NCBI GenBank assembly: GCA_949440065.1
Contig: CASRZP010000004.1
Location: forward strand, 1-29,304
DNA from: an uncultured Bacilli bacterium
Lineage (GTDB): Bacteria; Bacillota_I; Bacilli_A; RF39; UBA660
Length of the DNA: 29,304 bases
Direction: 5' to 3'
The notes below the pieces were generated by a model. It saw nothing but the letters and a program-made list of their open reading frames with translations. It did not search any database and was not told the origin of the DNA. This document shows positions 6,888 to 13,559 of this stretch, one piece after another. Numbering within the stretch: the first letter of the stretch is position 1; every line of letters starts with the position of its first letter. Position numbers and translations under genes: made by a program.

Positions 6888-7421
6888 ATGGCCAATTATA
6901 AAGAAATTGTTACAAAGGCCGTTATTGGAAAAGGAAAGAAGGTATTTACCACGACTCATTCGATAACGGTAGATCCTGTTCCTACGACGATATTAGGCTG
7001 TTGGGTAATTAATCATAATTTTAAAGGAAGCAAAGTGGGTGATTTAGTTACTATTGATGGTAGCTATGATATTAACATTTGGTATTCCTATGATAACGAT
7101 ACCAAAACTGAAGTCGTTCGTCAAAATAATACTTATCAAGAAACAGTAAGTGTTAGAAAAAGAGAAGATAATGATATTGCTAATGAAGAAATTATTGTTC
7201 GTAGCTTAAAACAACCAAGTTGTACAAAAGTAGAAATTGATAATGGTGTAATTCATTATACTATTGAAAAGGAATTAGGAATCGAATTAGTGGGAGATAC
7301 AAAAGTAAAAATTGCAATTGACCCTGAGGAAGACCCTTGGGATGATATTATTGATGATAATGATTTAAAAAATATCGAACAACAAATTGAAAATGAAGTA
7401 ACGGAAGACTTTTTAGAATAG
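6888..7421 (+). CDS. cotE: Outer spore coat morphogenetic protein CotE
   Basis: A 177-residue protein recognisable as CotE from the start (ANYKEIVTKAVIGKGKK), the ILGCWVINH block, DINIWYSYDNDTKTEVV, LKQPSCTKVEI and the strongly acidic C-tail (DPEEDPWDDIIDDND). In Bacillus CotE is made in the mother cell, is placed around the forespore by SpoIVA and directs outer-coat assembly; its acidic tail binds coat proteins. ATG 6888 is preferred to ATG 6885, because it gives 7-nt spacing from GAGGAGG and aligns with the known N-terminus. It stands near miaB and the YmcA-like gene as in Bacillus, but mutS does not follow. A sporulation-type promoter candidate precedes it. Confidence 0.93.
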   Translation: MANYKEIVTKAVIGKGKKVFTTTHSITVDPVPTTILGCWVINHNFKGSKVGDLVTIDGSYDINIWYSYDNDTKTEVVRQNNTYQETVSVRKREDNDIANEEIIVRSLKQPSCTKVEIDNGVIHYTIEKELGIELVGDTKVKIAIDPEEDPWDDIIDDNDLKNIEQQIENEVTEDFLE

Positions 7422-7437
7422 TGTTAGTAAAAAATAC

Positions 7438-7466
7438 TTGACAGACTTCATTTAGCCAGTTATAAT
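7438..7466 (+). promoter_or_regulatory. Sigma-A promoter of rpsP-khpA
   Basis: TTGACA (7438-7443), 17-nt spacer, TATAAT (7461-7466): consensus, 33 nt before the rpsP ATG, as expected for a ribosomal protein gene. Confidence 0.93.
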
Positions 7467-7498
7467 GTTAGTCATAGAAATGAAATGGAGGAATTATC

Positions 7499-7765
7499 AT
7501 GGCAGTTAAAATTCGTTTAACAAGAATGGGTGCGAAAAAACATCCAAGTTATCGTATTGTTGCAACTGATTCAAGACGTAAAAGAGATGGAGAATATCTA
7601 GAACAAATTGGTTTTTATGATCCGATTCAAAACGAAGTACGTGTTGATCAAGAATTAGCACTAAAATGGTTAAATGATGGAGCTAAACCTAGCGATACGG
7701 TTCGTAATATTTTCAGTCAAAATGGTATTATGAGCAAGTACGCTTCATCAAAACAAGGTAAATAA
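7499..7765 (+). CDS. rpsP: 30S ribosomal protein S16
   Basis: An 88-residue protein with the S16 start AVKIRLTRMGAKKHPSYRIV, then ATDSRRKRDG, EQIGFYDP and LKWLNDGAKPSDTVRNIF, all hallmark S16 blocks at normal length. S16 is a primary binder of 16S rRNA in the small subunit body. GGAGG precedes the ATG. The stop codon shares one base with the start of khpA. In many Bacilli rpsP lies in an ffh-rpsP-khpA-rimM-trmD-rplS run; here only rpsP-khpA is present, closed by a terminator. Confidence 0.98.
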   Translation: MAVKIRLTRMGAKKHPSYRIVATDSRRKRDGEYLEQIGFYDPIQNEVRVDQELALKWLNDGAKPSDTVRNIFSQNGIMSKYASSKQGK

Positions 7766-8013
7766 TGAATAATCATTTGATTGAATTAACCACATTCATT
7801 GTGAAGTCCTTAGTAGATGAACAAGAATTAGTATCCGTTAAGGAATTTCCTACTAGCGAAGATGATACCATCTTAATCGAAGTCATGGTATCTAATAGTG
7901 ATATGGGTAAAGTCATTGGAAAAAAAGGAAAAACGGCTAATGCTATTCGAAACTTAGTCCAAGTTGCTAGTAAGGAAAATAAAAAGGTTAAATTAAATTT
8001 TGATGCCTTTTAA
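7765..8013 (+). CDS. khpA: KH-domain RNA-binding protein KhpA
   Basis: An 82-residue single type-II KH protein (YlqC/KhpA). The signature loop is DMGKVIGKKGKTANAIRNLV (about residues 47-66), where the GKKG turn contacts RNA. In Streptococcus and related bacteria KhpA dimerises with KhpB (Jag/EloR) and influences cell division and elongation through RNA binding. The ATG overlaps the rpsP stop (TAATG), so translation is coupled to S16. Confidence 0.95.
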   Translation: MNNHLIELTTFIVKSLVDEQELVSVKEFPTSEDDTILIEVMVSNSDMGKVIGKKGKTANAIRNLVQVASKENKKVKLNFDAF

Positions 8014-8040
8014 GCTAAACAAAATCAGTTTGGCTTTTTC
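8012..8040 (+). terminator. Rho-independent terminator
   Basis: AGCTAAAC (8013-8020) pairs with GTTTGGCT (8028-8035) with one G-U pair and a 7-nt loop, followed by T5. It ends rpsP-khpA. Confidence 0.8.
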
Positions 8041-8141
8041 TATGGAACAAAGACGGCAACTAAGTTTTTACAAAAAACAACTAAAAAGTGGTGGTATGCT
8101 ACTAGTAGAAAAGGATAAAATGCTACTTGAGGAGGAAGAAA

Positions 8142-9566
8142 ATGAATAACAAGTTTTCAGAAAATTTAAAAAAATTAAGAAGGGATTATCATTTATCACA
8201 AGAACAATTAGCGGATGAGCTTGGGGTATCTAGACAAGCTATTTCTAAATGGGAATCATCTAGTGCTTACCCTGAGATGGATAAAATTATTGCCTTATGT
8301 GATAAGTTTAATATCAATATTGATGATTTACTTCATCAAGACATTAGAGAAATGAAAGAAGAAGATGAGCGAAAAAAGAATTTAAACCAATCACTTCACG
8401 ACTTTTTAAAGTACATCACTGATACAGTAAATTTATTTAGTCAAATGAATGTTAAAAGCAGAGTAAAATGTATTTTAGAACAGGTAATTATTATTATCGT
8501 CTTATTCATCATATCATCTATTATCATTTCATTTACTAGTTCCTTTGTTTCTCCTTTATTAAGGGGACTGCCTACTAAAGGGTATCATTTTTTAGATAAT
8601 TTGTTTCAATTAATTATTGCTTCTTTTTGTGCGATTTCATCAGTAATCATATGGGTACACCTTTTTAAAACAAGGTATTTAGATTATTATCACAAGATAA
8701 AAAAACAAGTAAGTGAAGAAGAAGTGAAGCAAGAAAACTTATGTAAAGAGGTGGCTTCTTCCATAGAACTTAAGCAAAATAAAAAGGTAACCAGCAAAGA
8801 TGAAAATAAGATCTTACTGCAAAAAAGTGAAAATAGAATTATTATTAGAGACCCTAATCATAGTGAGTATCGTTTTATTGACGGATTATTTAAAGTCGTT
8901 ATTGGTATCATCAAGTTCTTTTGTTTATGTTTTTCTTTCTTCTTTAGTTTTACTTTAGTGTTTCTATTTGCCATGTTAGTTCTTTCTTTCTTCACTGCTA
9001 AAACAGGTTTAGTTTTTTGGGGGACACTTTTACTTATTGCATCATCTATTGTGATTGATGTTATCTTGCTTTTAGGAATTTTCAATTTTGTCTTTAATCG
9101 AAAAAGTGATAAAAAGAAAATGATTTGGGGATTTCTATTATCTTTAGTTGCCTTTGGTCTTGGTTGTGGAACAATTTTTGTTGGTATACTTGATTTTGAA
9201 ATACTAGAGGAAAATGCTGGTATGTTAAAAACAGAAGCAGTAGAATATGAGATGAGAGAAAATTTATTTTTCCATAGTTATTATGGGATGAAAATTACTT
9301 ATGTTGAAATGCCAATAGAAAAGGTCAAAGTAGAGTATACCATGAATCAATTTTGTAATTTAGAGGAGTACTCTATGAAAAAGGGTGGAATTTATCTTTG
9401 GACTTCTTGTGATGATTTCATGAATTTGGCAAAAACATGGTTAAATCAGTTTAATCAAAAGAAGATAGTTCCTATTCATGATGGTATTCACCAAGTTACG
9501 GTTTATGCATCGAAAGAGAATATTGAAAAACTAAAAAGTAATGTAAGGGAATATGATTATCGTTAA
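8142..9566 (+). CDS. XRE-family regulator fused to a multi-pass membrane sensor
   Basis: A 474-residue protein. Residues 6-65 are an HTH_3/XRE DNA-binding domain (LSQEQLADELGVSRQAISKWE). A charged linker is followed by hydrophobic segments at about 115-135, 153-175, 250-318 (two or three spans) and 327-350. The last about 120 residues are polar and end in a possible exported domain (IHQVTVYASKENIEKLK). The layout suggests a one-component membrane-bound regulator that senses an envelope or extracellular signal; its target is unknown. ATG 8142 is chosen because GAGGAGG (8129-8135) lies 6 nt upstream; the in-frame TTG at 8127 lacks a site. A 35-codon frame overlaps the start (8042-8149). No clear promoter was found upstream, and the gene is followed by its own terminator. 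Confidence 0.8.
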   Translation: MNNKFSENLKKLRRDYHLSQEQLADELGVSRQAISKWESSSAYPEMDKIIALCDKFNINIDDLLHQDIREMKEEDERKKNLNQSLHDFLKYITDTVNLFSQMNVKSRVKCILEQVIIIIVLFIISSIIISFTSSFVSPLLRGLPTKGYHFLDNLFQLIIASFCAISSVIIWVHLFKTRYLDYYHKIKKQVSEEEVKQENLCKEVASSIELKQNKKVTSKDENKILLQKSENRIIIRDPNHSEYRFIDGLFKVVIGIIKFFCLCFSFFFSFTLVFLFAMLVLSFFTAKTGLVFWGTLLLIASSIVIDVILLLGIFNFVFNRKSDKKKMIWGFLLSLVAFGLGCGTIFVGILDFEILEENAGMLKTEAVEYEMRENLFFHSYYGMKITYVEMPIEKVKVEYTMNQFCNLEEYSMKKGGIYLWTSCDDFMNLAKTWLNQFNQKKIVPIHDGIHQVTVYASKENIEKLKSNVREYDYR

Positions 9567-9574
9567 ATTTAAGG

Positions 9575-9603
9575 AAAAGATCCTGTTGCAATGGATTTTT
9601 TTT
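9575..9603 (+). terminator. Rho-independent terminator
   Basis: AAAGATCC (9576-9583) pairs with GGATTTTT (9593-9600) through one G-U pair, then further T. It follows the XRE regulator stop. Confidence 0.7.
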
Positions 9604-9670
9604 GCTACGGGGAGATTTTCCTAGAATAGAAAATTAATGGTAAAAAATTTAAAATAAGTGATAAATTTAG

Positions 9671-9699
9671 TTGACAAATAAGGATAAAAAGCTTAGCAT
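9671..9699 (+). promoter_or_regulatory. Promoter of the leader stub and zincin gene
   Basis: TTGACA (9671-9676), 17-nt spacer, TAGCAT (9694-9699). The -10 is imperfect but the spacing is ideal. Confidence 0.7.
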
Positions 9700-9727
9700 A
9701 AATAACATCGAAAGAAGGTGACACCAA

Positions 9728-9793
9728 ATGATAATAGATAAAGCATATCGTTTTAGCGTGTATCCTAATAATGCCAAGAAGGTGAGAAAATGA
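9728..9793 (+). pseudogene. 21-codon frame resembling a TnpB N-terminus
   Basis: A short open frame begins MIIDKAYRFSVYPNNAKK and stops after 21 codons. KAYRFsvYPN closely recalls the first residues of IS200/IS605-type TnpB (KAYKFRIYPN). AGAAGGTGA precedes its ATG. Its TGA overlaps the ATG of the next gene, whose own site (AGAAGGTGAG) lies inside this frame. It is either the remaining start of a deleted TnpB gene or a leader peptide reused from one. No other TnpB sequence or IS end was seen. Identification rests on about ten residues. Confidence 0.45.
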
Positions 9794-10812
9794 GTTCAAA
9801 TATGGATAAAGAGATAAATGAAATTTTATCAACAAAAAATTTCCCCTCGAAAGTAAATACATTATTAAAAAATACTTTATTATTAATAGATATGACTTAT
9901 TATAAAACAACGGAAGAAAAGGAGAACTATCTTAGTGAATATATTCATGTGATAAGAAATTTAAAAGGATGTGCTATTATTGGCTTGGAAGAATTGAATG
10001 AACCATTTGAAGTAGCTCAAATCTTTCGTAAGGGAATAAGAAAACAAGAACATGGAAATTTAGAATATCAAAATGGCATATATATTTCTAAGGAAAACGG
10101 TTCTTATCAAACATCGTTTTCAGGTTTTGCCTGGAATCGTGAAAAAATGATTTTTTTATTGGAAAATGATGAAAATCAGTTAAATCTTATGCTTACTTGT
10201 TATCATGAACTATCACATTTACAAGAAGGAAATTATCCTTTTTGGTTGTCTAATTTTCCTTTAAAACGATGGTTTCAACAAATGTGTTGTGAAGGTCGTG
10301 TGGCTTTAAAAGATGAAAAGTTAAAAATAAATAGACCATATTATTTAGAACAAATAGAAGATGATACGGCTATTGTAAGGGTAAAAGCTACCAATTGTTA
10401 TCCTTTATATAGCTTATTGTATCAATTTTTATTGTTGGTTTTTCAAGAAGAAATACTAGAAAGTTTTGCACATAATCATCTTTTTACTTTGAATATGAAA
10501 GAAGTATTAGAACAAAAATTCCCACAAGTTCCTGTGGATAAAATCTTCGGCTTTTTGCTTTATGTATTATCATGTTACCATCATATTTCTAAACATACTA
10601 TCCTATCTTATCTTGTAAAAAAAGGTTATCCAGATGATTTTTTATATGAAACAATAAAAAGTGCTTCCCTTGTTGAAGCGTTTACTTTTTTAGAACAACT
10701 AATTATAGAATTAACCCCGGAAATTTTAAATGTCAATTACCAGTTGGAAAGGAAAAGATGCCATCAAGTATTATCCTTGAATAAAAATATAAAAATTCTC
10801 AAAAAGATTTAA
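9790..10812 (+). CDS. Putative zinc metallopeptidase-like protein (HELSH), unknown family
   Basis: A 340-residue soluble protein without signal peptide. CYHELSHLQEG (H139, E140, H143) matches the HExxH zinc-binding helix of zincins. CCEGRVAL (E168) is 25 residues after H143 and could give the third ligand, as in gluzincins. The rest is rich in aromatic and charged residues, with a helical C-terminal half. No named family is recognised. It is translationally coupled to the TnpB-like 21-codon frame upstream (TGA/ATG overlap) and shares its promoter. It is followed by the separate uppS promoter rather than a clear terminator. Function and substrate are unknown; HExxH alone can arise by chance, but the hydrophobic flanks favour a true zincin. 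Confidence 0.6.
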   Translation: MSSNMDKEINEILSTKNFPSKVNTLLKNTLLLIDMTYYKTTEEKENYLSEYIHVIRNLKGCAIIGLEELNEPFEVAQIFRKGIRKQEHGNLEYQNGIYISKENGSYQTSFSGFAWNREKMIFLLENDENQLNLMLTCYHELSHLQEGNYPFWLSNFPLKRWFQQMCCEGRVALKDEKLKINRPYYLEQIEDDTAIVRVKATNCYPLYSLLYQFLLLVFQEEILESFAHNHLFTLNMKEVLEQKFPQVPVDKIFGFLLYVLSCYHHISKHTILSYLVKKGYPDDFLYETIKSASLVEAFTFLEQLIIELTPEILNVNYQLERKRCHQVLSLNKNIKILKKI

Positions 10813-10821
10813 GAATAAAAA

Positions 10822-10850
10822 TTGTCAAGTAGGGATAAATGTATTATAAT
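10822..10850 (+). promoter_or_regulatory. Sigma-A promoter of uppS-cdsA-rseP
   Basis: TTGTCA (10822-10827), 17-nt spacer, TATAAT (10845-10850), 23 nt before the uppS ATG. Confidence 0.88.
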
Positions 10851-10872
10851 GAAATAAGTTAGGTGGTGTTAT

Positions 10873-11589
10873 ATGACTTCGTTAGAGAAAAATATTCCTT
10901 ATCACGTAGGAATTATTATGGATGGAAATGGTAGATGGGCAACTAGTCGTGGGCTAAAGAGAAGTGAAGGACACAAAGAAGGAGCGAAAAACTTAAAATC
11001 ATTAGTTGAACACATCTTTCGATCTGGTGTAAAGGTTCTTAGCTTATATGCTTTTTCATCCGAAAATTTCAAACGAGAAAAGGAAGAAGTTAACTACTTG
11101 ATGAACTTATTTATGGAAAATTTTAAACGGGAATTTTCTTATTTGAAAAAGCAAAATGTAAAGGTTGTGTTCTCTGGTCGAAGAGAGCCTTTACGAGATG
11201 ATGTTTTAGCAAGCATGGATAAAATTGTTGAAGAAACAAAGAATGGAACATTAGCAACATTAAATATTTGTATCAATTACTCAGGACAAGAAGAAATTGT
11301 AGATATGACAAAAAGAATTGCTACTTTAGTAAAGAAAGAAAAACTGAAAGTAGATGAGATTAACAAAGATACAATATACCATTATCTATACCAAGACTTA
11401 CCTCCAGCAGACTTCATCATTCGTACTAGTGGAGAGTATAGAATTAGTAACTTCCTTTTATATCAATCATCTTACGCTGAATACTACTTCCCTAAAATAT
11501 ATTTTCCAGATTTCAACGAAAAAGAGTTTGACCTAGCTTTAGAAGAATATCAAAAACGCAATCGTCGTTTTGGAGGTAATGCAAAATGA
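10873..11589 (+). CDS. uppS: Undecaprenyl diphosphate synthase (isoprenyl transferase)
   Basis: A 238-residue cis-prenyltransferase that extends farnesyl-PP with isopentenyl-PP to undecaprenyl-PP, the lipid carrier for peptidoglycan and other wall polymers. HVGIIMDGNGRWA carries the catalytic Asp (D17) and the phosphate-binding Arg. LYAFSSENFKR and RTSGEYRISNFLLYQ are the other conserved blocks. Length and motifs are typical. It overlaps cdsA by 4 bp and begins a three-gene operon (uppS-cdsA-rseP) found widely in bacteria. The carrier it makes would be used by the glycan cluster further along. Confidence 0.97.
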   Translation: MTSLEKNIPYHVGIIMDGNGRWATSRGLKRSEGHKEGAKNLKSLVEHIFRSGVKVLSLYAFSSENFKREKEEVNYLMNLFMENFKREFSYLKKQNVKVVFSGRREPLRDDVLASMDKIVEETKNGTLATLNICINYSGQEEIVDMTKRIATLVKKEKLKVDEINKDTIYHYLYQDLPPADFIIRTSGEYRISNFLLYQSSYAEYYFPKIYFPDFNEKEFDLALEEYQKRNRRFGGNAK

Positions 11590-12380
11590 CTAGAATTATT
11601 AGTTCAGTTTTATTAATATTAATCTTTTTTCCCATTCTCTTTCTTGGAGGAAATGCTTATGCCATTTTAATGGCCATCATTGGCTTAATGGGATTATTTG
11701 AATTAGTGCATATTAGAGAGAAAAAGCGTGAGTTTCCTTTTTTAATGAAAGTATTTGCCTATTTACTAACAGCGTTCTTTATTTTGTCAAACTATCAGAC
11801 CGTGATATTTATTTATCAATTAGACTACCGAGTGATGAGTTTTATCATGTTTGCTTTTTTGGCTCCGTTAGTGTTAATTAATGATCAGAAGAAATATAAT
11901 GTTAGTGATAGCTTATTTCTAATTGGTGCTGTACTGTTTATTGGTTTATCCTTTAACCTTTTAATATTAACAAGAAACATGGGGTTATATTATGCACTGT
12001 ATTTATTCATCATTACCATTAGTACAGATACTTTTGCTTATTTCATTGGCAAACTAGTAGGTAAACATCAATTATCAAAGATTTCACCAAAGAAAACGAT
12101 TGAAGGTCTACTTGGTGGAGTGGGAATGGGGACGATTTTATCAGTAATTTTTTATGTGACAACGATTGATTCTGGTATTTCTATTTTTACTATTAGTCTA
12201 GTAAGTTTGTTCTTATCTCTCATTGGACAGTTAGGAGACTTGGTATTCTCATCGATTAAACGTTATTTTGAGCAAAAAGATTTTTCAAGTATTATTCCAG
12301 GTCACGGTGGAATTTTAGATAGATTAGATAGTATGATTTTTGTCATCTTAGCATTTATCGTCGTCTCATCAATATTATAG
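11586..12380 (+). CDS. cdsA: Phosphatidate cytidylyltransferase
   Basis: A 264-residue polytopic membrane enzyme that makes CDP-diacylglycerol from phosphatidate and CTP, the branch point for phosphatidylglycerol and cardiolipin. The CdsA signature is complete near the C-terminus (about 210-248): GQLGDLVFSSIKR, then KDFSSIIPGHGGILDRLDS. Several hydrophobic spans precede it, and STDTFAYFIGKLVG is the conserved cytoplasmic loop. The ATG overlaps the uppS stop (ATGA), so translation is coupled. rseP begins 10 nt later. Confidence 0.96.
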   Translation: MTRIISSVLLILIFFPILFLGGNAYAILMAIIGLMGLFELVHIREKKREFPFLMKVFAYLLTAFFILSNYQTVIFIYQLDYRVMSFIMFAFLAPLVLINDQKKYNVSDSLFLIGAVLFIGLSFNLLILTRNMGLYYALYLFIITISTDTFAYFIGKLVGKHQLSKISPKKTIEGLLGGVGMGTILSVIFYVTTIDSGISIFTISLVSLFLSLIGQLGDLVFSSIKRYFEQKDFSSIIPGHGGILDRLDSMIFVILAFIVVSSIL

Positions 12381-12390
12381 GAGGAATTTT

Positions 12391-13425
12391 ATGACAATAA
12401 TTTATTTTATTTTAATTTTAGGAGTCGTCATTTTAGTTCATGAGTTTGGGCATTTTCTATTTGCTAAACTTTGTGGAATTTATGTTTATGAGTTTTCTAT
12501 TGGTATGGGTCCTAGACTATTACATAAAAAAATTGGAGAAACTGAGTATTGCTTGCGTTTGATTCCCATCGGAGGATTTGTTCAACTAGCAGGGGAAGAA
12601 GTAGAAGATGATGATAAAGTTCCAAAGGATAGAAAGCTTCAAGCGAAAAAGCCTTGGCAAAGATTTGTTACCATGTTCTTTGGAGCAGGATTTAACTTTA
12701 TTTTTGCTGTTATCTTATTATTCTTTATTGGACTAATCTGGGGTGCTCCTAAGATGGATCCAGTAATTTCTAATGTAGAAGCCAATTATCCCGCAAGTGA
12801 AGCAGGTATACAAGCTGGAGATAGAATTATTAAAATCAACAAGAAAAAAGTGAGCACGATGGATGATGTTTCTATTTATTTAACATTAGCAAATCCTGAA
12901 AAAGCAACAGAAATCGTAGTAAAAAAAGCCAGTGGAAATACAGTAACTTATCAAGTAAAACCTAAAAAAGAAACTGTAGATGAACAGGAAGTATATCGTT
13001 ATGGAATAGGCTTAGTAACGGAAAAAGAGCATGGATTTCTAGCAGCAATTAACTACATGGGAAGAAAAACAGTTTCTTTATTTAAACAAATGTTTATTAC
13101 GGTTAAAGGTCTATTTACTGGTGGAGTAAAGGTGAATCAATTATCTGGACCTGTGGGAATTTATACCATTGTAGGAGAACAAACGAAAGCAGGTCTAGCA
13201 AGTGCCTTATATTTAATCGCCTACTTAAGTATTAACGTTGGATTTATTAATTTATTACCATTACCTGCATTTGATGGAGGAAGAATTTTGTTTTTAGCCA
13301 TTGAAAAAATTAAGGGAAGCCCAGTGAAGCCAGAGACGGAAAATATGGTACATACGATTGGTTTCTTCTTATTAATGGCTTTAATGGTATACATTACGTT
13401 TAATGATATTTTGCGATTATTTTAG
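12391..13425 (+). CDS. rseP: RIP metalloprotease RseP/RasP (site-2 protease)
   Basis: A 344-residue intramembrane zinc protease. VHEFGHFLFAK (H17, E18, H21) in the first membrane helix is the zinc/catalytic motif, and LPLPAFDGGRIL near the C-terminus carries the third ligand Asp. A PDZ domain lies at about residues 120-200 (SEAGIQAGDRIIKIN). The family cuts anti-sigma factors and remnant signal peptides in the membrane. It is the last gene of the uppS-cdsA-rseP operon, with GGAGG just before the ATG and a terminator starting at the stop codon. In many genomes dxr sits between cdsA and rseP; here it does not. Confidence 0.96.
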   Translation: MTIIYFILILGVVILVHEFGHFLFAKLCGIYVYEFSIGMGPRLLHKKIGETEYCLRLIPIGGFVQLAGEEVEDDDKVPKDRKLQAKKPWQRFVTMFFGAGFNFIFAVILLFFIGLIWGAPKMDPVISNVEANYPASEAGIQAGDRIIKINKKKVSTMDDVSIYLTLANPEKATEIVVKKASGNTVTYQVKPKKETVDEQEVYRYGIGLVTEKEHGFLAAINYMGRKTVSLFKQMFITVKGLFTGGVKVNQLSGPVGIYTIVGEQTKAGLASALYLIAYLSINVGFINLLPLPAFDGGRILFLAIEKIKGSPVKPETENMVHTIGFFLLMALMVYITFNDILRLF

Positions 13426-13446
13426 AGTAGCTTAGCTATTCTTTTT
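13425..13446 (+). terminator. Rho-independent terminator
   Basis: GAGTAGC (13425-13431) pairs with GCTATTC (13435-13441) through one G-U, loop TTA, followed by T5. The stem begins in the rseP stop codon. Confidence 0.8.
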
Positions 13447-13559
13447 GTTTTTAGAAAAAAATATGTAGATTTTATGGTTTATCGTCAATAATAAGATTAG
13501 AATTCATCTAGAGAAATTTTTAAAATTATGATAAGATAAAAAACACAAGGAGAGTTGCT

